This document shows positions 52,090 to 60,807 of a stretch of 64,000 bases of DNA, piece after piece. The notes under the pieces were generated by a model. The model did not search any database and had not been told where the DNA came from. It worked only from the letters and a program-made list of their open reading frames with translations. The first letter of the stretch is position 1; every line of letters begins with the position of its first letter. The stretch is from Sphingomonadales bacterium (GTDB lineage: Bacteria; Pseudomonadota; Alphaproteobacteria; SMXS01): positions 1-64,000 of the forward strand of contig JALHLV010000003.1 of assembly GCA_022844405.1 (NCBI GenBank), written 5' to 3'. Position numbers and translations under genes: made by a program.

Positions 52090-53754
52090 GTGACCACTGA
52101 CGGCGGCAATGGCAAACCAGACGAAGTGGTTCGCGACGACAAGCTCGTCATCGCCGCCGCGTCACTGGGCACCGTCTTCGAGTGGTACGACTTCTATCTC
52201 TACGGGCTGCTCGCCACCTCCATCTCCAAGGTGTTCTTCGCCGGCGTGAACGAGACCACCGGCTTCATCCTCGCCCTCGGCGCCTTCGCCGCGGGCTTCG
52301 CCGTGCGGCCGTTCGGCGCCCTGGTCTTCGGGCGGATCGGCGACCTTGTGGGCCGCAAATACACCTTCCTGGTCACCATGGCGATCATGGGCCTGTCGAC
52401 CTTCGCGGTCGGCCTGCTGCCCGGCTACGACAGCATTGGCATCGCGGCGCCGGTCCTGCTCGTGGTGTTGCGGCTTCTCCAGGGCCTTGCGCTGGGCGGC
52501 GAGTATGGCGGCGCGGCAACCTATGTCGCCGAGCACGCCCCCAACGGCCGGCGCGGGCTCTACACCAGCTTTATCCAGACGACCGCGACCCTCGGGCTGT
52601 TCGCCGCGCTGCTGGTCGTCATCGGCTTCCGGGTTTGGCTGGGCGAGGAAAGCTTCGCCGCCTGGGGCTGGCGGCTGCCCTTCCTGATTTCGATCGTCCT
52701 TCTGGGCATCTCCCTGTGGATTCGCCTGAAGCTCGACGAGAGCCCCGTGTTCCGCAGGATGAAGGACGCCGGCACCACCTCGAAAGCGCCGCTGAGCGAA
52801 GCCTTCGGCCGGTGGGGTAACCTCAAATTCGTTCTCATCTGCCTGTTCGGCGCGGTGGCCGGCCAGGCGGTGGTCTGGTATGGCGGCCAGTTCTACGCCC
52901 AGTTCTATCTCGAGAAAACCCTCAAGGTCGACGGCGTCACCACCAACATCCTAGTGGCGACCGCCCTGGTGCTGGGCACGCCGTTCTTCATTTTCTTTGG
53001 CTGGCTTTCCGACCGCATCGGCCGCAAGTTCATCATCCTCGGCGGCTGCGCGCTGGCGGCGGCGACCTACTTTCCGGCCTTCCATATGCTGTCGGACGCC
53101 GCCAATCCGGCGCTGAGCGCCGCGACGGCGAGATCGCCGGTGACGGTCGCGGCCGATCCCGGCGAATGCTCGTTCCAGTTCGACCCGGTCGGCCGCAACA
53201 GGTTCGACGCGACCAGTTGCGACATCGCCAAGTCCTGGCTGGCCAAGGCCGGCGTCAACTACCGCAACGTCGCCGCGCCGCCCGGCACCGTCGCCTCGAT
53301 CTCCATCGGCGGCGTCGAGCTCGCCGCGCCCGACCCGGCGACGACCTCCGGCGCGGATCGGGCCGCGGAGATCAAGGCCTATGGCGCAAGTATCGGCAAG
53401 GCGCTGGCCGACGCCGGCTATCCCGCCAGGGCCGATCCCGCGCGCATCGACAGGATCACGGTCGTCGCCGTGCTGTTCTACCTCGTTCTGCTGGTGACCA
53501 TGGTCTACGGCCCGATCGCCGCCATGCTGGTCGAGCTGTTTCCCAGCCGCATCCGCTACACCTCCATGTCGCTGCCCTATCACATCGGCAATGGCTGGTT
53601 CGGCGGCTTCCTGCCGACCACCGCATTCGCCATGGTCGCCGCGACGGGCAACATCTACTACGGCCTCTGGTATCCGGTCGTCGTGGCGGCTGCGACGGTC
53701 GTCATCGGCCTGGTCTTCCTTCCCGAAACCTTCCGCCGAAGTATTGATCAATAG
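52090..53754 (+). CDS. MHS-family MFS transporter with a ~120-residue insertion
   Basis: A 554-residue carrier of the metabolite:H+ symporter group (ProP/ShiA/KgtP-like): SLGTVFEWYDFYLYG in helix 1, FGRIGDLVGRKYTF as motif A, and RLLQGLALGGEYGGAATYVAEHAP. Usual members have 430-450 residues. Here about 120 polar residues (about 335-455), with a possible disulfide pair (GECSFQF and TSCDIAK), are inserted between two helices in the second half. The start is GTG 52090. The substrate is unknown. Confidence 0.9.
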   Translation: MTTDGGNGKPDEVVRDDKLVIAAASLGTVFEWYDFYLYGLLATSISKVFFAGVNETTGFILALGAFAAGFAVRPFGALVFGRIGDLVGRKYTFLVTMAIMGLSTFAVGLLPGYDSIGIAAPVLLVVLRLLQGLALGGEYGGAATYVAEHAPNGRRGLYTSFIQTTATLGLFAALLVVIGFRVWLGEESFAAWGWRLPFLISIVLLGISLWIRLKLDESPVFRRMKDAGTTSKAPLSEAFGRWGNLKFVLICLFGAVAGQAVVWYGGQFYAQFYLEKTLKVDGVTTNILVATALVLGTPFFIFFGWLSDRIGRKFIILGGCALAAATYFPAFHMLSDAANPALSAATARSPVTVAADPGECSFQFDPVGRNRFDATSCDIAKSWLAKAGVNYRNVAAPPGTVASISIGGVELAAPDPATTSGADRAAEIKAYGASIGKALADAGYPARADPARIDRITVVAVLFYLVLLVTMVYGPIAAMLVELFPSRIRYTSMSLPYHIGNGWFGGFLPTTAFAMVAATGNIYYGLWYPVVVAAATVVIGLVFLPETFRRSIDQ

Positions 53755-54205
53755 CGTCCCCGCTCCTGCCGGTGCTTTAGGCAAAGAACACCGCTGCGCC
53801 GCCAAGAATCGACCGGCGGTAGTAGGATGGAACGGCTCTAACGCGTGCCCCGCAGACAAGCAGCCCAAGTTTTTGTTAAATACCCCATACTGACAACTGT
53901 GTCAGTGATGTGAATTGCATATTTGAATGATTTTTCGATCACTCCCCATTAACTTATGACATCCGTAAACAATTCAATCTCTCCACTATCCTGTCAACCC
54001 GATGGCTCATATTGAGTACGTGAGTTATGGACAGTATTGCCCAACTATATGTAAATCCATGTCAGGGCTAATGGGAACTATCTAACTGAAATGCGCCGCT
54101 CACCGCGCGCAGCATGACTATTGCGTTCACCGTGCCGCCTCCGGTGACCGCTGCGCTCAGCCAAAGAGGCGGATTTATTTGGGCATAACAAACAAGAGAG
54201 TTTCG
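53755..54205. other. AT-rich upstream region of the pilus operon
   Basis: About 450 bases without a gene and clearly richer in A/T than its surroundings, most so from 53875 to 54080. It holds the inverted repeat at 53889-53906 and, near 54128-54153, a GC-rich TCACCG / CGGTGA stem. The pilus promoter should lie here. Confidence 0.6.
53889..53906. promoter_or_regulatory. 18-bp palindrome, lux-box-like (CTG-N10-CAG)
   Basis: ACTGACA-ACTG-TGTCAGT is a perfect 7-bp inverted repeat with a 4-base centre. It fits CTG-N10-CAG, the core of LuxR-type binding sites, and lies about 300 bases before the first pilin gene. It may equally be another dimeric regulator's operator; no LuxR gene is in the window. 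Confidence 0.35.
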
Positions 54206-54754
54206 ATGCGTTTTCGCAAGACCATCTGCACCGCCGCCGCCCTCGTGTTGGGCGGCGCTGGCATCGCCGTCGCGGCCACCCAGGGCACCGTGGGTTCGAC
54301 CTCGACCGGCACCGTCAACCTCAGCCTGACGATTCCCAAGCTCGTTCGAATTTTCGGCCTGACCGATATCGCTCTGGGCACCTATGGCGGCACGAGCGAC
54401 GTCACCGGCTCGGAGACGTTCTGCGTCCACAACAATGCCTCCGCCGGTACCTACAAGATCAGGGCGACCTCGACCAACGGAACCGGCACTGACTTCAGGC
54501 TGAAGGCCGGCTCGGACTTCATCGTCTATGACGTGACGTTCGACGACAGCACGACGCCGGCGGGCGGCACCAACCTCGACAACGCCGTCGAAGCCGCCGG
54601 ACCCTACACCGGCACGAAGTACACCGGCGTCGGTCTGGCCACCTGCAGCGCGGCGAATGCGTCCATCGAGGTCAAGGCCCTGGAAGCCGCCCTCCAGGAC
54701 GCCAACCCCGGCGCCTACACGGATACGCTGACACTGCTGGTTACGCCTCTTTGA
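54206..54754 (+). CDS. Putative major pilin subunit of a chaperone-usher pilus
   Basis: A 182-residue secreted protein: signal peptide (AAALVLGGAGIAVAAT), then a beta-strand-rich body with LTIPKLVRIFGLTDIALGTY, one Cys in ETFCVHNNAS and another in LATCSAANAS that could form the pilin disulfide, and a C-terminal strand TDTLTLLVTPL suited for capture by a chaperone. I chose ATG 54206, with GAGAG just upstream. It is the first of four genes ending with usher and chaperone. It does not clearly match type 1 pilins, so the assignment rests largely on context. Confidence 0.7.
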   Translation: MRFRKTICTAAALVLGGAGIAVAATQGTVGSTSTGTVNLSLTIPKLVRIFGLTDIALGTYGGTSDVTGSETFCVHNNASAGTYKIRATSTNGTGTDFRLKAGSDFIVYDVTFDDSTTPAGGTNLDNAVEAAGPYTGTKYTGVGLATCSAANASIEVKALEAALQDANPGAYTDTLTLLVTPL

Positions 54755-54828
54755 GATGAGCGGCCAAATCCGCCCACGGCGACGTGGGCGGAGTCTGCTC
54801 AGTTTGCACCGACGGGAGTCTTGCATAG

Positions 54829-55353
54829 TTGCCGCTGTCCAGAGTCGCATCCGGGCTATTTGCGGCCATGGTCGCGTGCCTCACGCCCCACCCGGCGCGG
54901 GCGGACATATTCTGCGTCAGCCAGCTCAACGACCTCACGAGAACCTACAACCCCGCCACGGGAACGATAGAGGCCGCTGATTCCGCCATCCGGGTCCGCA
55001 AGAAACTGATCCCGGCGGTCGGCTCGAGCACCCAGTATTCGCTGAAGGCCAACGGCAGTGCCGGCGGAGGATTCAACCTGTCGGGCCCTGGCGGTGCGTT
55101 GTTGCCCTACAAGGTCTACTGGGCGGGCACCAACGGCGTGACCTCGTCGGCCAGTGCGACCCAGATGACCCACAACATCCCGCAGACCTTCTCTGGCGCG
55201 CAGCTCGTACCCGGCGCCTACACAGTCGGCGCCGCGTGCGGCGGCACGGCCAACCAGGCCTCCCTGATCATCCGCTATGAATCGGCCGACATGGCCGCGG
55301 CGACGGCTGGCACGTATACGGGCGTGTTGACCCTGCTCGTCGGGGCGCCGTGA
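54829..55353 (+). CDS. Second putative pilin/minor subunit
   Basis: A 174-residue secreted protein. The signal peptide runs to HPARADIFC; the mature part has a Cys pair (DIFC and GAACGG), PGGALLPYKVYWAG in the middle and the C-terminal beta strand GTYTGVLTLLVGAP, nearly the same ending as the first subunit (TLTLLVTPL). The start is TTG 54829, with GGGAG about 10 bases before it. It overlaps the usher gene by 4 bp (GTGA). It may be the tip or a second structural subunit. Confidence 0.65.
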   Translation: MPLSRVASGLFAAMVACLTPHPARADIFCVSQLNDLTRTYNPATGTIEAADSAIRVRKKLIPAVGSSTQYSLKANGSAGGGFNLSGPGGALLPYKVYWAGTNGVTSSASATQMTHNIPQTFSGAQLVPGAYTVGAACGGTANQASLIIRYESADMAAATAGTYTGVLTLLVGAP

Positions 55354-57938
55354 ACCGGCTCCGGCGAGCCGGCCAAGTCGCGGCGACGGTGTTTCTGGCC
55401 TTGTGGGGTCATCACCCCGTGGCGCTGGCCACGCCCGGCGTGCTCCACGCTGCCAATATGGAAATCGCCGTGGATGTCGGCACCCCGGCCGGCTTCGAGG
55501 GACTGGGCGCGCCGCAGGACGCGATCGTCGATGTCTATGTCACCGGCGAGCGGCGCGGCACCGCCGCCATTCGCTACCGGCCGGGTACCCTGAGCTTTCG
55601 CGACCCCGCGGCGGTGCTGGGCCTGCTGCCGCCGCTCAAGCCCGGCGCCGCCCGGACCCTGGCCGAGGCCCTGTCCGGCCAGGTTGAATCCCATGTGGGC
55701 AACGCCTGCTATCCGGTCCGCAAGCTGGGCTGCGGATCGCTGGAGCCATCCGTCGCCGGCGTCATCTTCGACGAGGCCAATCTGCGGCTGGACCTGTTCG
55801 TCAATCCCGGCCTGCTCGAACCCCAGAGCACGTTCGGCGCGTCCCGGCATATCCCGCCGCCGACGGAGCAGGGCCTGACCTTCTACAGTCCGGTTTCGGT
55901 GTTCCTGGGCGCCAACAATGGACCCGACGGCTGGGACGAGAGCCTGGGGTTTACCTCGCGCAGCTATCTGTCGAAAGGCGCCTACTCCATGAAGGTGGAG
56001 ACGAGCTATCTCGACGACAGCCAGCCCTCCGGCGAGCAGGATTCCCCCCGGGAAAGCCTCGACCCGGGATTCTCGCTGGACAATGCGTCGGTCCTCCATG
56101 TCCGTCCCGGCTGGCTCTACGAAGCCGGCCTGCAGCGCACCGTCGGACTTGACCTCACCGGCGGCAAACGGATTCTCGGCGTCAGCGCCACGACGACCAC
56201 CCAGACCAGGATCGACCTGGCGCAGGCGAGAGGCAGTCAACTGCTCGTCTATCTGCCGACCCGGTCGACCGTTGATCTGCTGGTCAACGGGCGGCTCATC
56301 TCCCGCCGCGTCTACCCCGCGGGCAACCAGATGCTCGATACCGAAGGGCTGCCGGAAGGCGGCTACAACGTCACCCTGCGGATTCAGGACAGCTCGGGCG
56401 GCGTGACCGAGGAGACGCGCTTTTTCGCCCGCTCGACGCGAATCCCTCCGGTCGATCAGCCGACCATAATCCTGCAGGCCGGGATGCTGGTCAGCGACGA
56501 GCGGCGCGACATGCCCGACATACGTGGCATTCCCATCGCGCGCGTCGGCACCGCGCTGCGCGTCGCCAGCGATCTCGCGGTCTTCGCCGATATCCTCACC
56601 TCGGACCGCCAGACCGTCGGGTCGGTCGGCGGCACCTGGATGAGCCGCATGGGTGTCGTCTCCGCGACGGTGCTGGGTTCGGCCGATGGCGATTACGGCG
56701 GATCGCTGACCGCCTATGGTCAGCTCGCGGGCGATTTGAGCTACGGCGTTTCAGCCCAGATTCTCGAGCGGTCGGACAAGTTCGAGCCCGGCCGGGATTT
56801 CGACGAGGATCTTCTGGGCGAAAGCTACCGCCAGGCCAGTGTCTCGCTCTCCTATCCCGTCACGCCAAGGCTCGACCTGTCGGTGCGCGGTTATTGGCGT
56901 GCCTCCGCGTTGGACACCTCGGAATGGGCCATCGGCCCGCGGCTCAGCTGGCAGCTGTTCTCCGGCAGCCGGACCAATGCCAGCATCGACGCCGAAATCA
57001 CCGTCGGTGACAACGGGGTCTATGGCTTCGTCAAGCTGCGGCTGTTCCAGTTCGGCGGCGCCGACAGCCGCTGGAGCTTCAATGGCGCGGCGGGCATCAG
57101 CTCGCCGGCCGAGGGTTCGAGCGGCCACCAGGGCGTCGCGCCGGTTGCAAGCGCTCAGGCCCAGTGGCAGGACGGCGATCTGTTTCCGGACGATCTGCGC
57201 GCGACCGCCGGCGCGGACCTGGGTCCCGACCGCGACGCCACGGCCTTCCTCTCCGGCGAGCATGACGGTCCGCTGGGCCTGGCGACCGGCGAAATCCAGG
57301 AACACCGGGCCCGTGGCGGCAACCTGACGACCTCGCTGTCCGCCAGCTTCTCCACCGCGCTCACCCTGAACCGGGGCGGCATCGCCCTCGGCGGTGGCTA
57401 CGGCAACGACGCGGCCCTGCTGGTCCGCCTGCGCGGCACCGACGAGACGTCCAGGTTCGACGTTCTGGTCAACGGGCAGGCCTCGGGCCAGATCGAGGGC
57501 AGCGGCACCCTCGTCATTCCGGTGCCCGCCTACAATACCTACAGCGTCCACCTGCAGCCCGTCGGCGCTGCCTCGGTCACCGTCGACACGGCGGCGCGCA
57601 AGGTGACGCTGTACCCCGGCAATACCGCCGAGCTCGACTGGGATGCCTACACGGTCGTCGCGCTGTTCGGACGCGCCCTCGGCGATGACGGCGCGCCGCT
57701 GGCGACGGCGAAGATCATCGGTGCCGAGGATTTCGCCTTCACCGACCGGGCCGGTTACTTCCAGATCGACGCCCGGCCCGGCACCGCGATCACCCTGCGC
57801 CTGCCGGACGGCCGGGATTGCACCCTCGACCTGCCGCCCGCGAGCGGCGGAGACGCCGCCGTCGCTCTCTACAGAAATGTCGGCGAACGACGTTGCCGGC
57901 CCATCGCTACCCCACAAGACCATAAGGACATCAAATGA
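55350..57938 (+). CDS. Outer-membrane usher protein (chaperone-usher pilus)
   Basis: An 862-residue usher that forms the secretion pore for pilin-chaperone complexes. It has a signal peptide, an N-terminal region with a Cys pair (NACYPVRKLGCGS), a central beta-barrel with plug (residues ~150-620; VNGRLISRRVYPAGN and GGYNVTLRIQDSSGG in the plug region), and a C-terminal part with VPAYNTYSVHLQPVG, then a carboxypeptidase-like beta domain (GDDGAPLATAKI, DRAGYFQIDARPG). It resembles the TcfC/CooC type more than FimD. GTG start, 4-bp overlap with the gene before; 4-bp overlap with the chaperone. Confidence 0.85.
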   Translation: MNRLRRAGQVAATVFLALWGHHPVALATPGVLHAANMEIAVDVGTPAGFEGLGAPQDAIVDVYVTGERRGTAAIRYRPGTLSFRDPAAVLGLLPPLKPGAARTLAEALSGQVESHVGNACYPVRKLGCGSLEPSVAGVIFDEANLRLDLFVNPGLLEPQSTFGASRHIPPPTEQGLTFYSPVSVFLGANNGPDGWDESLGFTSRSYLSKGAYSMKVETSYLDDSQPSGEQDSPRESLDPGFSLDNASVLHVRPGWLYEAGLQRTVGLDLTGGKRILGVSATTTTQTRIDLAQARGSQLLVYLPTRSTVDLLVNGRLISRRVYPAGNQMLDTEGLPEGGYNVTLRIQDSSGGVTEETRFFARSTRIPPVDQPTIILQAGMLVSDERRDMPDIRGIPIARVGTALRVASDLAVFADILTSDRQTVGSVGGTWMSRMGVVSATVLGSADGDYGGSLTAYGQLAGDLSYGVSAQILERSDKFEPGRDFDEDLLGESYRQASVSLSYPVTPRLDLSVRGYWRASALDTSEWAIGPRLSWQLFSGSRTNASIDAEITVGDNGVYGFVKLRLFQFGGADSRWSFNGAAGISSPAEGSSGHQGVAPVASAQAQWQDGDLFPDDLRATAGADLGPDRDATAFLSGEHDGPLGLATGEIQEHRARGGNLTTSLSASFSTALTLNRGGIALGGGYGNDAALLVRLRGTDETSRFDVLVNGQASGQIEGSGTLVIPVPAYNTYSVHLQPVGAASVTVDTAARKVTLYPGNTAELDWDAYTVVALFGRALGDDGAPLATAKIIGAEDFAFTDRAGYFQIDARPGTAITLRLPDGRDCTLDLPPASGGDAAVALYRNVGERRCRPIATPQDHKDIK

Positions 57939-58639
57939 CGCGCTTTCCGGCCCGGTGGCTGATCGCCGCTTTGGCATTCCTTGGACTGGCCGCTGGAGCC
58001 CTGCCGGCCAGCGCCGAGATGACGGTCAATCCCATCGTCGCCGAACTGACGGGACGCAACGCCTTCAAGAAGGACCTCCAGGTTTCGAACCTGTCGGAAG
58101 CCGAGACCATCTACGTGCAGGTCACCGTTTTCGAAGTGACCTATCCGGGCACGCCTGAAGAAAAATGGGTCGAGCGCAAGTCGCCCGACGAGTCCGGATT
58201 GCTGGCCGCGCCGGCCCAACTGGTTCTGGCGCCCGGACAGACCCGCGTCGTGCGGCTGGTCAGCGTGTCGCAGCCAACGCAAACCGACCGCATCTACCGC
58301 GTCGAGATCAAGCCGGTGGTGGGCGAGATCACGGCGACCCAGTCGGTCATCAAGGTCGTCGTCGGATACAATGTGCTGGTGATGGCCCGGCCCGATGGCG
58401 CGACGACCGAAATCGTCGGGTCGCGCTCCGGTGGCAGCCTGATCCTGCGCAACGCCGGCAATTCCGCGGGATTTCTGTTCGACGGCAAGGCCTGCGATCC
58501 CGCGGGCCGGACTTGCAGCGACCTCCAGGCCGTGCGCATGTATGCCGGCAACGAACTGATTATTCCGCTGCGGCCGGGCCAGGACCGCGTCGAATACAGC
58601 CTCGAAGTCAGCGAGACGGTGAAGAAGCTGAAGTTCTAG
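57935..58639 (+). CDS. Periplasmic pilus chaperone (PapD-like)
   Basis: A 234-residue exported chaperone that donates a beta strand to pilin subunits. The signal ends near LPASAEM, the first Ig-like domain has LQVSNLSEAETIYVQVTVFEV, and the G1 region with APGQTRVVRLVS is followed by DRIYRVEIKPV, close to the PapD pattern. The ATG overlaps the usher stop by 4 bp. It is the last gene of the pilus operon, before a hairpin at 58670. Confidence 0.85.
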   Translation: MTRFPARWLIAALAFLGLAAGALPASAEMTVNPIVAELTGRNAFKKDLQVSNLSEAETIYVQVTVFEVTYPGTPEEKWVERKSPDESGLLAAPAQLVLAPGQTRVVRLVSVSQPTQTDRIYRVEIKPVVGEITATQSVIKVVVGYNVLVMARPDGATTEIVGSRSGGSLILRNAGNSAGFLFDGKACDPAGRTCSDLQAVRMYAGNELIIPLRPGQDRVEYSLEVSETVKKLKF

Positions 58640-58669
58640 ATCGGGTTCGAGCCAGCCCGCGCCGCCATC

Positions 58670-58700
58670 CCCTTCCCAGGCGCGGCAGCGCCGGGAAGGG
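58670..58700. terminator. Hairpin between the pilus operon and the thiolase gene
   Basis: CCCTTCCC-A-GGCGC with loop GGCA and GCGCC-GGGAAGGG makes a 13-bp stem with one bulged A. It sits in the 78-base gap between convergent genes. There is no T tract on either strand, so it may act as a barrier rather than a classic intrinsic terminator. Confidence 0.45.
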
Positions 58701-58717
58701 AGAATGGTGGGGAAGGA

Positions 58718-59950
58718 TCAGATCCGCTCGATGATCGTGCAGGGCGCCATGCCGCCGCCGGTGCACATGGTCACCAGGCCGGTCGCCAGGTCGCGGCGCT
58801 CCAGCTCGTCCAGCAGCGTGCCCAGCAGCATGGCGCCGGTCGCGCCGATCGGGTGGCCCAGCGCCATGGCGCCGCCGTTCACATTGACCTTTTCCGGGTC
58901 CACGTTCAGGTCGCGCATGAACTTCAGCGGCACCACCGCGAACGCCTCGTTCACCTCCATCAGGTCGATGTCACCCAGCGTCATGCCGGCCTGCTTCAGC
59001 GCCTTCCTGGCCGCCGGCACCGGCGCGTTCAGCATCAGCTCCGGCGAGTCGCCCGAGGTCGCCACGGTGATGATGCGCGCCCGCGGCTTCAGGCCGTGCG
59101 CCTTGGCATAGTCCGGCGACGCCAGCACCACGCCGCTCGCGCCGTCGACCACGCCCGACGAGTTGCCGGCATGGTGGATGAAGTCGATCTTCACGTCCGG
59201 ATAGGCCGCCTCGACCAGCTTGCGGTAGGTCAGCCCTTCCTCGTTCAGCGGATACTGGTACAGGTCGGTGAACGCCGGCTTCAGCTGCGCCAGGCCTTCC
59301 AGCGTCGTCTGCGGCCGCGGGAACTCCTCCCGGTCCAGCGCCACGCTGCCGTCGTCATGATGCACCGGCACCACGCTCTTGTCGAAGTAGCCGTTCTTGA
59401 TGGCGTAGTCGGCGCGCTTCTGGGATTCTACCGCCAGCTTCTCGGTATCCTCTCGGGTGATGCCCTCCAGCGTCGCGATCAGGTCGGCGCAGACGCCCTG
59501 GTGCGGCTGCGGATGGATGGCGCGCAGATGCAGATTGTCGCGGTCCATGGTCGGCAGGCCGCCGCGCTGGGTCGAACCATAGGACATCGACTCCACGCCG
59601 CCCGAGATCACCAGGTTCTGCATGCCCGACATGATGCCCATGGCGCCGAGCTGCACCGCCGTCAGCGCCGAGCCGCAGAAGCGGTCGATCGAGAAGCCGG
59701 TCGCCAGATTGCTCCAGCCGGCGTCGAGCGCCGCCATGCGCGCGATGCACGCGCCCTGCTTGCCCACCTGCGAGCCGCAGCCGGCGATCACATCGTCGAC
59801 CTCGTCGGTGTTCAGGTTGTTGCGCTTGCCCAGCGCGGTCAGCACCGTCGACAGCAGCCGCTGCGGATGAACATCCGCCAGCGCGCCCTTGCCCACCTTG
59901 CCGATGCCGCGCGGCGTCCGCGCCGTGTCGATGATCCATGCTTCGGTCAT
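58718..59950 (-). CDS. Acetyl-CoA C-acyltransferase (thiolase)
   Basis: A 410-residue thiolase that cleaves 3-ketoacyl-CoA or joins two acetyl-CoA. The nucleophile is Cys92 in SIDRFCGSAL, the catalytic His lies in GHPIGATGA and the second Cys in TMCTGGGMAP. NEAFAVVP is also present. The family is certain; degradative versus biosynthetic role is not decided by sequence. GGGAGCAGATC precedes the ATG at 59950. Confidence 0.95.
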   Translation of the reverse strand: MTEAWIIDTARTPRGIGKVGKGALADVHPQRLLSTVLTALGKRNNLNTDEVDDVIAGCGSQVGKQGACIARMAALDAGWSNLATGFSIDRFCGSALTAVQLGAMGIMSGMQNLVISGGVESMSYGSTQRGGLPTMDRDNLHLRAIHPQPHQGVCADLIATLEGITREDTEKLAVESQKRADYAIKNGYFDKSVVPVHHDDGSVALDREEFPRPQTTLEGLAQLKPAFTDLYQYPLNEEGLTYRKLVEAAYPDVKIDFIHHAGNSSGVVDGASGVVLASPDYAKAHGLKPRARIITVATSGDSPELMLNAPVPAARKALKQAGMTLGDIDLMEVNEAFAVVPLKFMRDLNVDPEKVNVNGGAMALGHPIGATGAMLLGTLLDELERRDLATGLVTMCTGGGMAPCTIIERI

Positions 59951-60252
59951 GATCTGCTCCCGTCTCTCTCGCAGTGATATTCCGGCCGGAACGGCGCGTT
60001 GCCGCAGTTAGAGCATGGCCCGCGCGTCTCTTCCAGCGGAATTTACCACCCGGGAACGTGCTTTCGCTCAGGTCCTGTTGCGATTTTGAAGCAGCCGTTC
60101 CAGACGGCCCATCGAGCGCTTTCAGGCAAGGCCTGATCGCCTGCCGTCCGAAACCCGCGACGACGAAGCTAGCCAAAGGCGCTTGGGCAACCTTATGCTT
60201 TTTTACAGGGGCTTATTCGAGGCGACCTCGACACAGGTGGAGAGGACGTGCC
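59951..60252. other. Gene-free stretch upstream of the thiolase and a membrane protein gene
   Basis: About 300 bases between divergent genes. A plus-strand frame runs through it into the membrane protein gene, but it has no family signature and the good ribosome-binding site lies just before 60253. It probably contains two divergent promoters; no clear elements were found. Confidence 0.45.
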
Positions 60253-60789
60253 ATGGCATCGGAAACCATCGACCTTCTCTCGCCGTTCCGGCCCGAGGAA
60301 TGCGCCCGGCGGCTGCGGATGGTCACCGATCCACGGCGCCGATCCCGCAGGAACAACCCGCTCATCGGCACCGTCACCGACGCCGCGATGCGGCTGCGGC
60401 GCCGCCTCGCCTACCGCAACTCGTTCCAGACCTTCCTGTTCGCCACCATGGAGCGCGAAGGCGCCGGCGCCCGCATCCGCTGCCGCTTCGGCATGCATCC
60501 GGCCGCGGTGATCTTCCTGATCGTCTGGTTTTTCTTCGTGATCCTCGGCCTCGGAGTCGGCTTCACCGTGGCGTTCGACCTGTTCGGCGTCGATCACGGC
60601 ATCGACAGGCCGCTCTGGCCCGCGGCCATCGTGCCCGTTTTCATGGCGGTGTTCGCGCTGGTCTGGCTGAGACTGTCGCGCCGCCTCGCCGAGGAGGACG
60701 AGGTCTTCATGATCGAGTTGCTGCGCTTCAGCCTCGACGCCGAGCCGGCGCCCAAGGAAGCGGCGCGCCGCGCGGCCCGGCCGCGCTGA
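60253..60789 (+). CDS. Hypothetical membrane protein with two helices
   Basis: A 178-residue protein with an Arg-rich N-terminal region (CARRLRMVTDPRRRSRRNN), a middle part reading FGMHPAAVIFLIVWFFFVIL as the first transmembrane helix and a second helix near residue 135. The N-terminal region faces the cytoplasm by the positive-inside rule. I chose ATG 60253 with GGTGGAGAGGACGTG upstream. No family is recognised. Confidence 0.7.
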   Translation: MASETIDLLSPFRPEECARRLRMVTDPRRRSRRNNPLIGTVTDAAMRLRRRLAYRNSFQTFLFATMEREGAGARIRCRFGMHPAAVIFLIVWFFFVILGLGVGFTVAFDLFGVDHGIDRPLWPAAIVPVFMAVFALVWLRLSRRLAEEDEVFMIELLRFSLDAEPAPKEAARRAARPR

Positions 60790-60807
60790 CGCACCGCCAG
60801 GAGACTC

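Noticed and set aside
50778-52100. A 440-residue plus-strand frame rich in Arg, Pro and His
   Set aside because: It is the out-of-frame reading of the old-yellow-enzyme gene in high-GC DNA and has no domain signature.
54128-54153. TCACCG / CGGTGA stem before the pilin gene as a riboswitch or terminator
   Set aside because: A 6-bp stem with no conserved loop motif and no T tract; expected by chance in GC-rich DNA.
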